DNA from: Celoporthe dispersa | Taxonomy: Eukaryota > Ascomycota > Sordariomycetes > Diaporthales > Cryphonectriaceae | Reading direction: 5' to 3' | Length of the DNA: 64,000 nucleotides | NCBI GenBank assembly: GCA_016584495.1 | Contig: WAID01000002.1 | Location: forward strand, 1,302,001-1,366,000 | Shown: one piece after another, positions 11,685-24,003 of the stretch | Numbering within the stretch: position 1 is the stretch's first letter | Layout: each line of letters begins with the position of its first letter | Position numbers and translations under genes: made by a program | The notes under the pieces: model-generated | Database searches by the model: none | What the model saw: only the letters and a program-made list of their open reading frames with translations | Told to the model about the DNA's origin: nothing

Positions 11685-14600
11685 GATGGGGAGGGGAAAA
11701 GGGGGTATCGTCTATGAATCTATAGGTGTCTAGTAAAGACAGGCGTTAGAAACAGTCTCTCGACCAGCCGATCTAGTCACGTCGTGGTGTGTGCTGCAGA
11801 CTTACATTTTCCGTGGCCTCTCCTTCCTATCTCTGGCAAAAACTCGAAATACTCAGTCAAGAGCTACGAGTACCTTGCTGGTGTAAAAAAAAAAAAATCT
11901 CTATCGGTACAAACGAAAGCTCGATGTCGACGGCTGTGGTGTGAAGATAGAAGGTCTTGACTCTCGAGTCTGACGGTGGGAGAGGATAACAAGGCAAGAG
12001 GGATGTGCAGTCTCTTGAGGTGGTCTTGGGGACAATTTCCTTGCAGAAGGGAAGAGGTGATGGAGGGGAAGTGGAGGCTAGAACTGGATTATGGCCTGGG
12101 AAGGGACAATCTTGACCAGCGGCCCAGCAGGAAGTTGAATCAGGCAGAGCGGAGGACGCGATACCAGTCAATGTCAATGGCAGCCTGGCACACCCAGAAT
12201 TTGATAGCTCGTATCTAAACAAGACGAAGCTTTTTTTCCCTGGGCGTTGAACCCATAATCCAACACATCGACCCCTCGAGAAATTTCCCAACAATTCATC
12301 CAGTTCTTTTACTACTACTGCACCCTTGTGCAGGGGTGCTCTACCTTGCTGGCCTTGCGCAAGGGTTCATGCCACTAAAGTCGGAGCCGCTTATGGCTGG
12401 ACTCGCCCCCACTCCAACTTTTTTTTTTTTTTTTGCCTTCCTCCCCTACCCGTGTGGTTTTTCTCTTGCATCTTAAATTCACCAGGTCAGCCCCCGTCCC
12501 CTGCTGCTACTGAGGGTGTCCTACACAGACAATCCCACGATGCTCCTCGTCATGTCAGGTCCCTGTATTTCATTTCCGTCCTCGATTTCATTCTGACCGG
12601 GTATTTATGTGTACGTCCTTCAGCAACACTCTCCTATTGCCTCTCCACTGGGCTGGTACATCGACTATTCTCTCATATGACCCTTTGCTTTGCATCTTCT
12701 TATTTTCACTATGTCCTCCCCACAACTGCGTCATTGCCCTGAAAAGTAGCCGACGTACTCGGTACATCGACCCCTGGCCACGTTACAATCAGCCCGATCG
12801 ATACGCTATCGATGGCCTAGAAGACTTCCCGGCCGGCCGGAGCGACGAGGAGCTATTCCATAGCGAACGCACCCGGAAATGCAATGGCACCTTGGCAAGG
12901 AGGTGGGACGGGTAACTAGAATTGGAAACCGATGCATCGGTTGCAGTCCCTCGAATCCGGACATCTCAGCAGCGTCTTCCTACACAGTACACAAGGCCTA
13001 CGGAATTATCCAGAACCCGTGATTTGACTTTCCTAAATATTTGCTGCAGCCTCAAGTCAACTGCTGGGCTGTTTTGTTCCCAATGCAAATGGATGATAAC
13101 GAACTAGTTCCCCGTCTATGACAGCGCCAGGCCTGAGACTCCGAGTGGGTTCTTGTAGTGATGGCAAACAACACTAGCATGCTGCATGGTCAAAACAGTG
13201 GTGTGCTCCGATCCCTCGTCAATCTCTACTCGATATGATTCTTGTGTCAAGACTCAAGGTAGAAGTTTCGTCTTCAGCTTTGTAATTCCGGCACTCGAGG
13301 CTACATTTGAGTCGACGTTCCCGCAGGAAACACTATTGTACTCAGCGGAGTCGGAACTCAAGGGATACGCCTCCAAAAACAAGAGCGACTAGAGAACTGG
13401 CGAGGCGACCAATCACAATATATCATTCGGGTCGCCGCAGCGCTGAAACTTCGTACATCGAGTACTTAAAAACCCTGTCATCAGCTGGCTCGAATCAGAG
13501 CAGGCGAGCTGCCGATAGTAGGCGGGCTGCTGTCGTCCACCCCCCAGCAATGACCCGAGACAAGATGGAGAGCACACTTGTGCTTCAACAAGTTCATGAC
13601 AAGAGCCAGGATATGATCTCGAAAATATTCACAGATAGAGCATAGGGCCGCAAGCGGGAGTCAGTCCAGCATGAAGTGATGGCCGTGGACCTGGACGGTA
13701 CCAGGACGCCCATAGGAGATCCAGTCCAAAAAAAAAAGCACCACAGTACTTTCTTCTTGGGTTCCTAACAATCACTGGACAGCGAGATTTAGCCGGCACG
13801 TTGCCATATCCACCTCTCCCCGCCCTCACGTGCTCAGCCTTGCTGTTAGATGAGGCTGGCCGGAGGGGAAGAGGAACACGGGCCATGGTCCTGCCAGGTA
13901 CCACTGCACGTCGATAGCGATAACGATAAAGCTCAAGTGAGGAGAGCCCTGTAACCTACAGCGAGAGCAGGAGCTTGGGCATCGAGGAGACCCCGCGTCT
14001 GGCAGCTTCAAGGGCCCCTCCGTCCTCATCCCCTCCAGCGCTCGGAGACATCGAGACTCCGTCACGGCTATCGAGGTGGTCCTCGGATCCAACCTCGAAG
14101 CGGGGATAGCGCCGATGAACTGCCTTGCGATGAATGTCAGAAGAGTACAGACAACAAGTCTAGGGCCCCCAGCAAAACGCTGGTCAATAGTTGACGGACC
14201 GAGAAGATGTCACAAAGCCATGATACCTCCAATTCCCATCGCTGATCCGGGGTTTCTGGGGGGGGGGGAGGCCCAGCTTATCGTGATACGTAGCCGTTGA
14301 GACGCTAAGAGGTAGACGAGATAGAGGCGACGAGGCTGACAGGCTCTGGTGGCGTGATCTGACTGAAAATTTGATGAGAACTTGAGGATGAGAGTTTAAT
14401 GAAGCGCTTGTTGTGAAGGCGCTGTAGGCTGCACGTCGTGAGCAAAAGTTTCGGTGGGGTGAGCCTTGCATCTGTGGGGTTGCATTGGGTGGACGACAAG
14501 GGCTGCCGTGCTACCAGGACCCTGAGTGTGGTCCCAGACCGGCCTTCGTACCAGGGACATAATGCAGAAAGGACAGCCCCTGATTGGTGTGGAAGCCCCG

Positions 14601-15355
14601 TGCAAATAAAATCTGCCCCAAACTTAGCTCCCAACAACGGCTGAGCAGGAGCAGGGATCATTCTGCAGGGCAATCGCGGAACCTCCTCAACAATGCTATG
14701 CGTTCATCTTTTTTTTTGGGGGAGGGGTCTCACTCTCTCAGAAATCTTTGCTGGCCAGAGCGCAAGCACCAAAGAGTGACAGACAGACGGACAGAAGGAG
14801 AACTGCTAAGCCTACACCTATCCCATTTTCATGCTTGGTGAGTGAAGCCCCAGTTGTTGAAGTTGGATGCCCTCGCTTCTTCTTCGACACCGCCCTCAGC
14901 TCCCCTTCCCACTCTCCCATTCTTCCTCCCTCCAAACCACCCGCAGCACGACAACAAGGAAGGAAATCCTTGGACGTGCCCGTCTATTTCCCTCCTGTCC
15001 TTGATTCACCCTCCTCCCTGATCAGGACATCATCACTGGCCCCTCTTTCCTCGATTCAGCCTTGGGGGTTACATCAATCTAATACGACCGTGGCAGTTTA
15101 CATTCTTCCTGCCTCCATTTCTCGACTAGACCTCCGAATTCCACTTCCTCCTTCGCTCAGGAACTCGAGAGTCAGTAGAGGCTCGAAGGTCAACCTAGAG
15201 TCCCTCTCTGCAAAACGGCGATCCGCATTCCATTTTCCTCGACGATACCCACTATTGGTTCTTGAGCATACTTTTGTCGCCACGAGAACCGACAGATAGA
15301 CGCCCTCTTTTTTACCCTCCGACAACCGCATAGACAGATTCCTCTACCTGCCATA
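11685..15355. promoter_or_regulatory. Long divergent FAS1-FAS2 intergenic region
   Basis: About 3.7 kb without a credible gene between two divergent starts. It must hold both promoters and leaders. The FAS2-proximal 500 bp (about 14870-15350) is pyrimidine-rich, as in fungal leaders; an A13-type run lies near 11885 on the FAS1 side and T-runs near 12420 and 14709. A single CCTCGG hexamer, the reported fatty-acid-regulator (FarA-type) core, occurs at 14081, no more than chance predicts. Small open frames here on both strands have no family signature. A 5' UTR intron for either gene is possible, for example from the GTGAGT near 14839, but is not demonstrated. Confidence 0.6.
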
Positions 15356-18300
15356 ATGAGACCCGAAATTGAGCAGGAGCTCGCCCACACGCTCCTCGTG
15401 GAGCTCCTCGCATACCAGTTCGCCTCTCCCGTGAGGTGGATTGAGACTCAAGATGTCTTCCTTGCCGAAAAGACCGCTGAGCGGATCGTTGAGGTCGGTC
15501 CCGCTGATACTCTCGGCGTGATGGCCAAGAGGACGCTCGCCTCCAAGTACGAAGCCTTCGATGCTGCGAAATCAGTACAACGACAGATTCTTTGCTACAA
15601 CAAGGACGCCAAGGAGATATACTACGATGTTGATCCCATCGAGGAGGAGCCAGAACCAACACCAGCCGCTCCCGCCGCTGGCTCTCCTGCCCCGGCTGCC
15701 GCTGCTCCCGCTGCTGCAGCTGCAGCACCAGCACCCAGCGCCGGCCCGGCTGCGCAAATTCCAGATGCCCCAGTCACCGCGATGGACATTGTGAGGTCTC
15801 TGATTGCCCAAAAGCTCAAGAAGTCCTATGCCGAGATCCCTCTCGGCAAGGCCATCAAGGACCTTGTTGGTGGTAAGTCGAGACCAGAAGACCGCTCGGG
15901 ACGCGATCGAGGAGCTCACATACATTTTCACAGGCAAATCCACTCTCCAGAACGAAATATTGGGTGACCTCCAGAAAGAATTCGGAACGACACCCGAGAA
16001 GCCAGAAGACACCCCCCTGGACGAGCTCGGTGCATCCATGCAGACCACCTTCGACGGCAACCTTGGCAAGGTCTCCCAAGGCCTAATCGCTCGTCTCATC
16101 TCGTCCAAGATGCCCGGTGGCTTCAACGTCACATCTGCACGCAAATATCTCGAGAGCCGCTGGGGCCTGGCCTCGGGTCGCCAGGATGGCGTGCTGCTGC
16201 TCGGATTCACAATGGAGCCAGCGGCTCGGTTGGGCTCCGAGGCCGACGCCAAGGCTTTCCTCGACGACGTTGCGCAGAAGTACGCCTCCAATGCCGGCAT
16301 TAGCCTGACCACGGCTACGGCTGCTGATACTGGGTCTGGCGGCGGTGGCATGATGATGGATCCGGCCGCCATCGATGCGCTCACCAAAGACCAGAGAGCA
16401 CTGTTCAAGCAACAGCTCGAGCTGATTGCACGGTACCTGAAGCTCGACCTGCGAGCTGGTGATAAGGCTTTCATCGACGAGCAGAAGTCAACCAAGGTTC
16501 TGCAGGCTCAGTTGGACCTGTGGAGCACAGAGCATGGCGATTTCTACGCGGCTGGCATCGAGCCCTCCTTCAACCCCCCTGAAGGCCAGGACGTACGACT
16601 CCTCGTGGAACTGGGCCCGCCAAGATGCATTGACCATGTACTACGATATCATTTTTGGAAAACTGCAGGTTGTCGACCGTGAAATTGTCAGCCAGTGCAT
16701 CCGCCTCATGAACAAGTCCAACCCGACACTGCTCGAGTTCATGCAGTACCACATCGACCACTGCCCAACGGAGCGTGGAGAGACGTACAAGTTGGCGAAG
16801 GATCTTGCAACACAGCTGCTCGAAAACTGCAGGGAGGCTCTGGCTGTCGACCCGGTCTACAAGGATGTCGAGTTTCCCACAGGACCTCGCACAACAATTG
16901 ATCTCAAGGGCAACCTCAGCTATGAGGAAGTGTCACGTCCGGATTGCCGGAAGCTGGAGACTTATGTCCAGCAGATGGCTCTCGGCGGCAAGATCTCTGA
17001 GTACCCTGCCAGGTCCAAGGTGCAGAGCGAGCTCGGTCGCCTGTACAAGCTGATCAAGGCCCAGCACAAGATGGCCAAAGGCTCTCAGGTGGAGCTCAAG
17101 AATATCTATAGCGACGTCATCCGCTCCCTAAACATGAACGAGAACCAGATCTTGAAGGAGGACTCGAAGCCTGGTCTTCTTGCCAAGAAGGTTGCCAAGC
17201 CCAAGGGCAAGACCGATTGCATCCCATTCCTTCATTTGAAGCAAAAGTCCATGAACGGCTGGGACTATAGCAAGAAGCTCAGCAACGTCTACCTCGACTG
17301 CATGGCGGACGCAGCCAAGAACGGTATCAGTTATGCTGGCAAGTACGCCCTCATGACTGGCGCTGGTGCCGGATCCATTGGTGCCGAAGTCCTGCAAGGC
17401 CTGATCCAGGGCGGTGCCCACGTTATTGTCACTACCAGCCGTTTCTCTCGCCAGGTGACCGAGTACTACCAGGCAATGTACGCCCGGTATGGTTCTCGTG
17501 GCTCACAGCTCGTGGTCGTGCCCTTCAACCAGGGCAGCAAGCAAGACGTCGAGGCTCTGGTTGAATACATCTACGACTCCAAGACTGGCTTGGGTTGGGA
17601 CCTTGACTTCATCGTCCCATTTGCTGCCATCCCCGAGAATGGTCGTCAGATCGATGGCATTGACTCCAAGTCCGAGCTGGCTCATCGTATCATGTTAACC
17701 AACCTTCTTCGTCTGCTGGGTTGCGTCAAGACACAAAAGTCAGCCCGTGGCTTCGAGACTCGTCCCGCGCAAGTCATGCTCCCCCTCTCGCCCAACCATG
17801 GCACCTTCGGCAGCGATGGTCTCTACTCGGAGTCGAAGCTTGCGCTCGAGACTCTCTTCAACCGCTGGCACGCTGAGGATTGGGGCAACTACCTCACCAT
17901 CTGCGGTGCCATCATTGGCTGGACACGTGGTACCGGTCTCATGTCGGCGAACAACATCGTGGCTGAGGGAGTCGAGAAGTTCGGCGTACGGACATTCTCG
18001 CAACAGGAGATGGCTTTCAACCTGCTCGGTCTTATGTCCCCTCAGGTCGTCGACCTGTGCCAGATGGAGCCTGTTATGGCAGACCTGAACGGTGGACTGC
18101 AGTTCATCCCTGATCTGAACAAGGTCATGACCAAGCTCCGCAAGGATATCACGGAGACTAGTGAGATCCGCAGGGCTGTCAGCAAGGAGAATGCCTTGGA
18201 GTTTGCCGTCATCAACGGCTCAGAGGCCGAAGCGCTTCACAAGTCGAGGAAGATCGAGCCTCGCGCCAACATCAAGTTCGAGTTTCCTCCTCTGCCTGAC

Positions 18301-21037
18301 TGGCAGCAAGACATCGCCCCTCTCAACGCGAACCTCAAGGGTATGGTCGACCTGGACAAGGTCGTTGTTGTCACTGGTTTCGCAGAGGTCGGACCATGGG
18401 GCAACTCTCGTACCAGATGGGAGATGGAGGCTTATGGCCAGTTCTCCCTTGAGGGCTGCATCGAGATGGCCTGGGTTATGGGTCTCATCAAGAACCACAA
18501 CGGTCCCATCAAGGGCAAGCCGTATTCTGGCTGGGTCGACAGCAAGACTGGCGAGCCAGTTGATGACAAGGACGTCAAGGCCAAATATGAGAAGCAGATC
18601 CTCGAGCACTCTGGTATCAGGCTCATCGAGCCTGAACTTTTCCATGGCTACGACCCCAACAAGAAGCAACTGCTCCACGAGGTCGTCATCGACGAGGACC
18701 TGGATCCTTTCGAGGCGTCCAAGGAGACTGCCGAGGAGTTCAAGCGTGAGCACGGAGACAAGGTCGAGGTCTTTGAGATCACCGAGACGGGCCAGTACAC
18801 TATCCGCATGAAGAAGGGGGCTGGTCTCTGGATCCCAAAGGCCCTGCGGTTCGACCGTCTGGTTGCAGGCCAGATCCCTACGGGCTGGGACGCCAAGCGT
18901 TATGGTGTTCCGGACGACATCATCGAACAAGTCGACCCCGTTGCCTCTTCGTCCTCGTCTCTACGGCCGAGGCACTTATCTCTGCGGGTATCACGGACCC
19001 GTACGAGTTCTACAAGTATGTCCATGTTTCCGAGGTTGGCAACTGCGTTGGCTCTGGTGTGGGAGGAGCTGCAGCTCTCCGAGGTATGTTCCGGGACCGG
19101 TTCCTCGACAATCCACTGCAGAACGACATCCTGCAGGAGTCCTTCATCAACACTATGGCCGCATGGGTCAACATGCTGTTGATCTCGTCTTCTGGTCCGA
19201 TCAAGACGCCCGTCGGTGCTTGCGCGACAGCTGTTGAGTCCCTCGATATTGGTTATGAGACGATTATGGAAGGCAAGGCCCGTGTCTGCTTTGTTGGTGG
19301 CTTTGACGACTTTAGCGAAGAAGGTTCTTACGAGTTTGCCAACATGAAGGCGACCAGCAACGCCATCGATGAGTTTGCTCATGGTCGTACACCTAAGGAG
19401 ATGTCTCGACCTACAACCACAACCAGGAACGGCTTCATGGAGTCTCAAGGATGTGGTGTCCAGGTCATCATGACCGCCAAGCTTGCTCTCGACATGGGAG
19501 TCCCCATCCATGGTATCCTCGCCCTGACTACAACCGCTTCGGACAAGATTGGCCGTTCTGTGCCGGCTCCCGGTCAGGGTGTGCTGACCACGGCTCGCGA
19601 GAACCCTGGCAAGTTCCCGTCACCTCTGCTTGACATCAAGTACAGGAAACGCCAGATCGAGCTCCGAAAGAACCAGATCAAGCAGTGGGCTGCCAATGAG
19701 CGGGAATACCTCGCCGAAGAAGTCGAGGCCATGAAGTCTCAGGGCACCGAATTCGACGAGAGGTCCTACACTGCCGAACGTGTCCAGCACATCAAGAAGG
19801 AGGCCGAGAGGCAGGAGAAGGAGGTTCTGCGCAGCTTTGGCAACAACTTCTGGAAGCAGGACACCAGCATCGCTCCTCTCCGTGGAGCTCTGGCTACTTG
19901 GGGTCTCACCATCGATGACCTTGATGTTGCCTCGTTCCACGGTACCTCCACCAAGGCCAACGACAAGAACGAGTCGTCTGTCATTTGCCAGCAGTTGGAG
20001 CACCTGGGCCGCAAGAAGGGCAATGCCGTCCTGGGTATCTTCCAGAAGTACCTCACCGGTCACCCCAAGGGTGCTGCAGGTGCATGGATGATGAATGGCT
20101 GTCTGCAAGTGCTCAACACTGGTCTGGTCCCAGGCAACCGCAACGCCGACAACGTTGACGAGGTCATGGAGAAATTCGACTACATTGTATACCCCAGCCG
20201 CAGCATCCAGACAGATGGCATCAAGGCGTTCTCCGTCACCTCCTTCGGTTTCGGCCAGAAGGGAGCCCAGGCCATCGGCGTCCACCCCAAGTACTTGTTT
20301 GCGACTCTCGATGAGGCCACATACCGGTCTTACTGTACCAGGCTCGCAGCCCGTCAAAAGAAGGCCTACCGTTTCTTCCATAACGGCATGATCAACAACA
20401 CCCTCTTCGTTGCCAAGACTCATGCTCCTTACACCGACGAGCAGCTCAGCTCGGTCTTGCTCAATCCTGATGCCCGTGTCACCGAGAACAAGAAGTCCGC
20501 CGAGCTTACCTTCCCTTCTAACTTCATGTCACTATCTAAGAAGACCATCGAAGCGGAGGAAGCGAATGCATACGAGGCGATACAAGAGCTTGCTGCGCAA
20601 CTGCGGACGAAGCATTCCAATGTTGGTGTCGATGTTGAGGACATCCCCAGCTTTAACATCGAGAATGACACCTTTATTGAGCGGAATTTCACGGCGAAGG
20701 AGATCGCATATTGCAAGAAGGCCTCAGAGCCAAGGAGTTCTTTTGCCGGCAAGTGGAGCGCGAAGGAGGCCGTCTTCAAGAGCTTCAATGCTCCCAGCAT
20801 GGGCGGCGGTGCTCCCTTGATCGACATCGAAGTGCTGAACAACGAGAACGGTGCTCCTGTTGTCCACGTAAGTACATGCCAGCCAACAAATTTTGTGGCC
20901 CAACTTGCTGACTTGTGTAACAGCTTCATGGCCGCGCTGCCGAGGTGGCTAAGGAGATCGGCGTGTCGGACATTAGTGTCTCCATTTCCCACGCAGACAG
21001 ACAGAGCTTCGCCATTGCTCTGGCCAAACTCAAGTAG
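15356..21037 (+). CDS. FAS2: Fatty acid synthase alpha subunit (FAS2), two single-base indels
   Basis: Alpha subunit of the fungal fatty acid synthase: acyl carrier protein, ketoreductase, ketosynthase and phosphopantetheinyl transferase. Three exons, 15356-15872, 15934-20867 and 20924-21037, with 61- and 56-bp introns; 1854 aa after correction. An Ala/Pro linker (about residues 97-135) precedes the ACP, whose VGGKSTLQNE carries the phosphopantetheine Ser175. The first intron splits the Gly codon two codons before that Ser. The ketoreductase shows TGAGAGSIGAEV; the ketosynthase shows GACATAVESLDIG (catalytic Cys), FHGTSTKAND and GHPKGAAGAW; the C-terminal transferase shows GVDVEDIPSF and GKWSAKEAVFKS. 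One extra C in the C6 run at 16574-16579 and one missing C near 18944-18945 shift the frame and then restore it overall; both are probably sequence errors. The intact C-terminal transferase marks this as a primary FAS. Confidence 0.96.
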
Positions 21038-22710
21038 ACGGCTGACTGTGCGAAGCCTAGAATGAGGGCGGGTGTACTTATGTGGGGGGGATGCGCTTGC
21101 TAGGCGTTCTGGAGGAATCGTTCGTTCTATGGGGCTGCTTCCAGATGTTGCATGACATACATGAAGAGGGACGGGATTATGTTTGCTGGTTTGTTGTGAG
21201 GTCACAGGTCTCTCGCTTGTCAAGAGAAACAAAAACAAAAAAAGGAAGAAAAAAAACATAGAGTACATCACTCAGCGAATGCAAGGGCCTCGCAAATTCA
21301 TAGGAGTAGTCGACAATGTAAATTACAATTCAGTTACCCTCCACTGTGTATTTAATATCTTGCATGGCTGTGGGCTGAACTTGCACAAGTCAAGATGCTC
21401 CTCCTGTTCCTGGTATCAATTTGGCACCGCCAGCACCTGAGCAGTACTACATGGACATACACCAGAAGAGCACGGCACATCCTGCTTTCAGTTTCCGCTT
21501 CTAGCGTGGTGCCAACATTCACAGTATACCTTAATCGAAGCCCGGATTCCTTTCCTCTTTTCCTCCACCTTCGATCGTCGCCCTTGAAGTGTAAGATGAC
21601 AAGAACGAAGACACAGAAGAAAGTAATGACTCCAAAACCCATCCCTCATGCCACAAGTTACAGGCTCATTAGTTGACAATTCCATCTAGCATCCCAGGCG
21701 GTAGGCATTTACCCGCATTAGGCAGTGTACAGCCTTGCGTTGCTTCAATCCTTGCCCTTAAGGAGGCTAATATTGGCCAACACCGTGCTTTGGTTGATTC
21801 AAAAAGCTGAGCTCCGGGGTTGTGCTAGTCATGAATGTATTGATTCGGCACTTGGAGTATGACACGGGCGTCGCAGAGCAGGGACTGATGATGGGGGGGG
21901 GGTGTTCACAGTCCTACCAGGCTGCTGCTGTTGTCATTAACACCTCACGTAAAACTCATGCAGCCACCATTGGACTAGATGTGGTACTATACCCTCCTCA
22001 CGTCCTGCTTCAGAGCCGTCCACACATCGACTCAGTTCTACAAACTGGATATTAATTATCACTGAGAATATAGTGCTTACTCAGTAAACCATTCATTTTC
22101 ACAACGTTTGAGACCATATGCTTTGAGACTGCCAGGGTGATGGCATATTTCTTCAAGAGTTTCAATTAAACGTAATACGAGCCCGTACTGAGCACAGTTG
22201 GTTTGGATGAGTGCAAAGAGTAAGCAGCATGCCTCATTATCGTAAACGAAAAGACACGTAAAGACAGTCAAGGTGGCAAAAAGAAATTCCGGAGACACAA
22301 CAACTAATCATCAGCTAGTAATTATGGTAGCTTTCGCTTACATCAGGGATTTCCTTTGAGAGTGGTAGACCACGCATGACCTAATACATTTCTCACATCT
22401 ACGGCGCTCTCGGGGCCACACAGCAAGTTCAAGGTATATATGACTCCACTTTTAGAGGCACCACACAGGATGGGTGACGTTGTGTAGCATCGATTCTCCT
22501 CACCACCATGTGGAGGGAGACGTGGAGGGGACATTTACGCTTCTGACTATTGATAAGCGAGAGAGGGGTCGGCTCAAGTGTAAGCCGAAAGCAAGACGGA
22601 TGAGATCTTGGACGTCAAGAAAGCACTCGTATGTGTTTCTGTAGCCCTTGTTCACTGCCGACCCTTTTATCAGATAGATACTATCACATGGAATAACAGT
22701 GTTCCTTACA
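21038..22710. other. Gene-free interval between FAS2 and the metallo-hydrolase gene
   Basis: This holds the FAS2 3' UTR side (an A-rich stretch near 21223-21260) and the upstream region of the next gene. Base composition is visibly more AT-rich than in the flanking genes, and a G10 run lies near 21894. No open frame here shows a recognisable domain or splice-consistent structure. Confidence 0.55.
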
Positions 22711-23872
22711 ATGACCCAACCAGTTCCCAAATTCAATATCGAGCCATCCTCGGCGACGGTCGACGTTCGAAGTAAGCCCAACCCCTCTTTCAACACGAGT
22801 TTCCACATGCCACGTGCAATGAATGCTTTGGATTCCGTCCCGGCCTATCAGTTGAATAAAGAGTACAGTCATCGATACCACATCATGGATCGGAGGTATC
22901 CCGACCAGATTCTTCTTCACCCCCGTCACGAAGGGCTACAACACGCTTGAGGGCCCATCGTATTCCTTCCTGGTCGAGCATGCGTCTGGCCGCAGGCTCT
23001 TGTTCGACCTCGGCGTCCGCAAGGACTGGGAGAGTCTGTCTCCAGTCAACGTGGGCATGATCAAGAATCTCGAAACCAAGATCACCGTCGAGAAGGGCGT
23101 GCGCGAGATCCTAGAGGAAAACGGCGTCCCCGCCTCGAGCATCGAGGGCATCGTCTGGAGTCACTGGCACTTTGACCATACTGGAGACCCATCCACCTTC
23201 GAACCCTCCACAGCCCTCATCGTCGGGCCGGGGTTCAAGGACGCCTTCGTCCCTGGCTACCCTGCAAATGCAGAGTCCATGATCCTAGAGTCTGACTATG
23301 CCGGGCGAGAGCTGAGGGAGATCACCTTCAGCCCAGACAGAATGGTCGGCCGCTTCGAGTCATTCGACTACTTCGGTGACGGCTCGTTCTACCTCCTCAA
23401 CAGCCCTGGTCACGCCATCGGCCACCTCTGCGCCCTGGCCCGGGTGACCAGCGCCCCGGACTCGTACATCTTCATGGGCGGCGACGTGAGCCACCAGGCA
23501 GGCGAGTTCCGCCCGTCCGCCTACCTGCCTCTCCCAGAGTCCATCTCGCCGCACCCGCTGCAAGCTCACACTATGATGCCCTGCCCTGGGTCACTGTTCG
23601 ACCACCTGCTTCCATACGGCGACACGACGAAGCCGTTCTATAGGCCCGCCAGGGAGGGCGTGTCCCTGGACACCGAAGAGGCCGAGAGGACGATCGCCAA
23701 GCTGCAGGAGGCGGATGCGCAGGAGAAAGTGTTGGTGGTTATTGCGCACGATGCCAGTCTGCTGGATGTGCTTGAGTTTTTCCCAAAGCCTGCGAATGAA
23801 TTTGCTTCGAAGGGGTGGGTGAGTAAGGGACGGTGGGCATTTCTTAAGGACTTTAAGGATGCTCTGCTGTAG
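22711..23872 (+). CDS. MBL-fold metallo-hydrolase, lactonase-like
   Basis: Metallo-beta-lactamase-fold hydrolase with two exons, 22711-22771 and 22869-23872, and a 97-bp GT-AG intron; 354 aa. The junction gives VDVRIIDTTSWIGGIP, a natural start to the first beta-strand, and the phase is exact. The dinuclear zinc signature is complete: SHWHFDHTGD (His119, His121, Asp123, His124), a further His in NSPGHAIGH, the bridging Asp in MGGDVSHQ, and the last His in VVIAHD. This arrangement is that of the N-acyl homoserine lactonase-like branch, but the substrate cannot be read from sequence; other lactones or esters are equally possible. No signal peptide, so probably cytosolic. The start at 22711 was chosen because it is the ATG that splices in phase. 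It lies tail to tail with the broken HET gene, 131 bp apart. Confidence 0.85.
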
Positions 23873-24003
23873 CTTATTTTGTTTATTTTATTATTTTAAA
23901 TTTCAATACTATGTTTTCTTGGCTGAAATTCAATTGAAAGCGCAAAGCTATTGTGGTTGAGTGATTACAGTCGACTGGTGTGCAAGCACCCCAAGTCCTG
24001 TCT

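Noticed and set aside
14081..14086. FarA-type CCTCGG site controlling the FAS pair
   Set aside because: Only one copy was found in 3.7 kb, which is no more than expected by chance for a hexamer read on both strands.
5313..21037. A secondary-metabolite (sterigmatocystin/aflatoxin-type) FAS pair
   Set aside because: FAS2 keeps its full C-terminal phosphopantetheinyl transferase, the pair has no polyketide synthase or tailoring enzymes nearby, and the neighbours are housekeeping genes.
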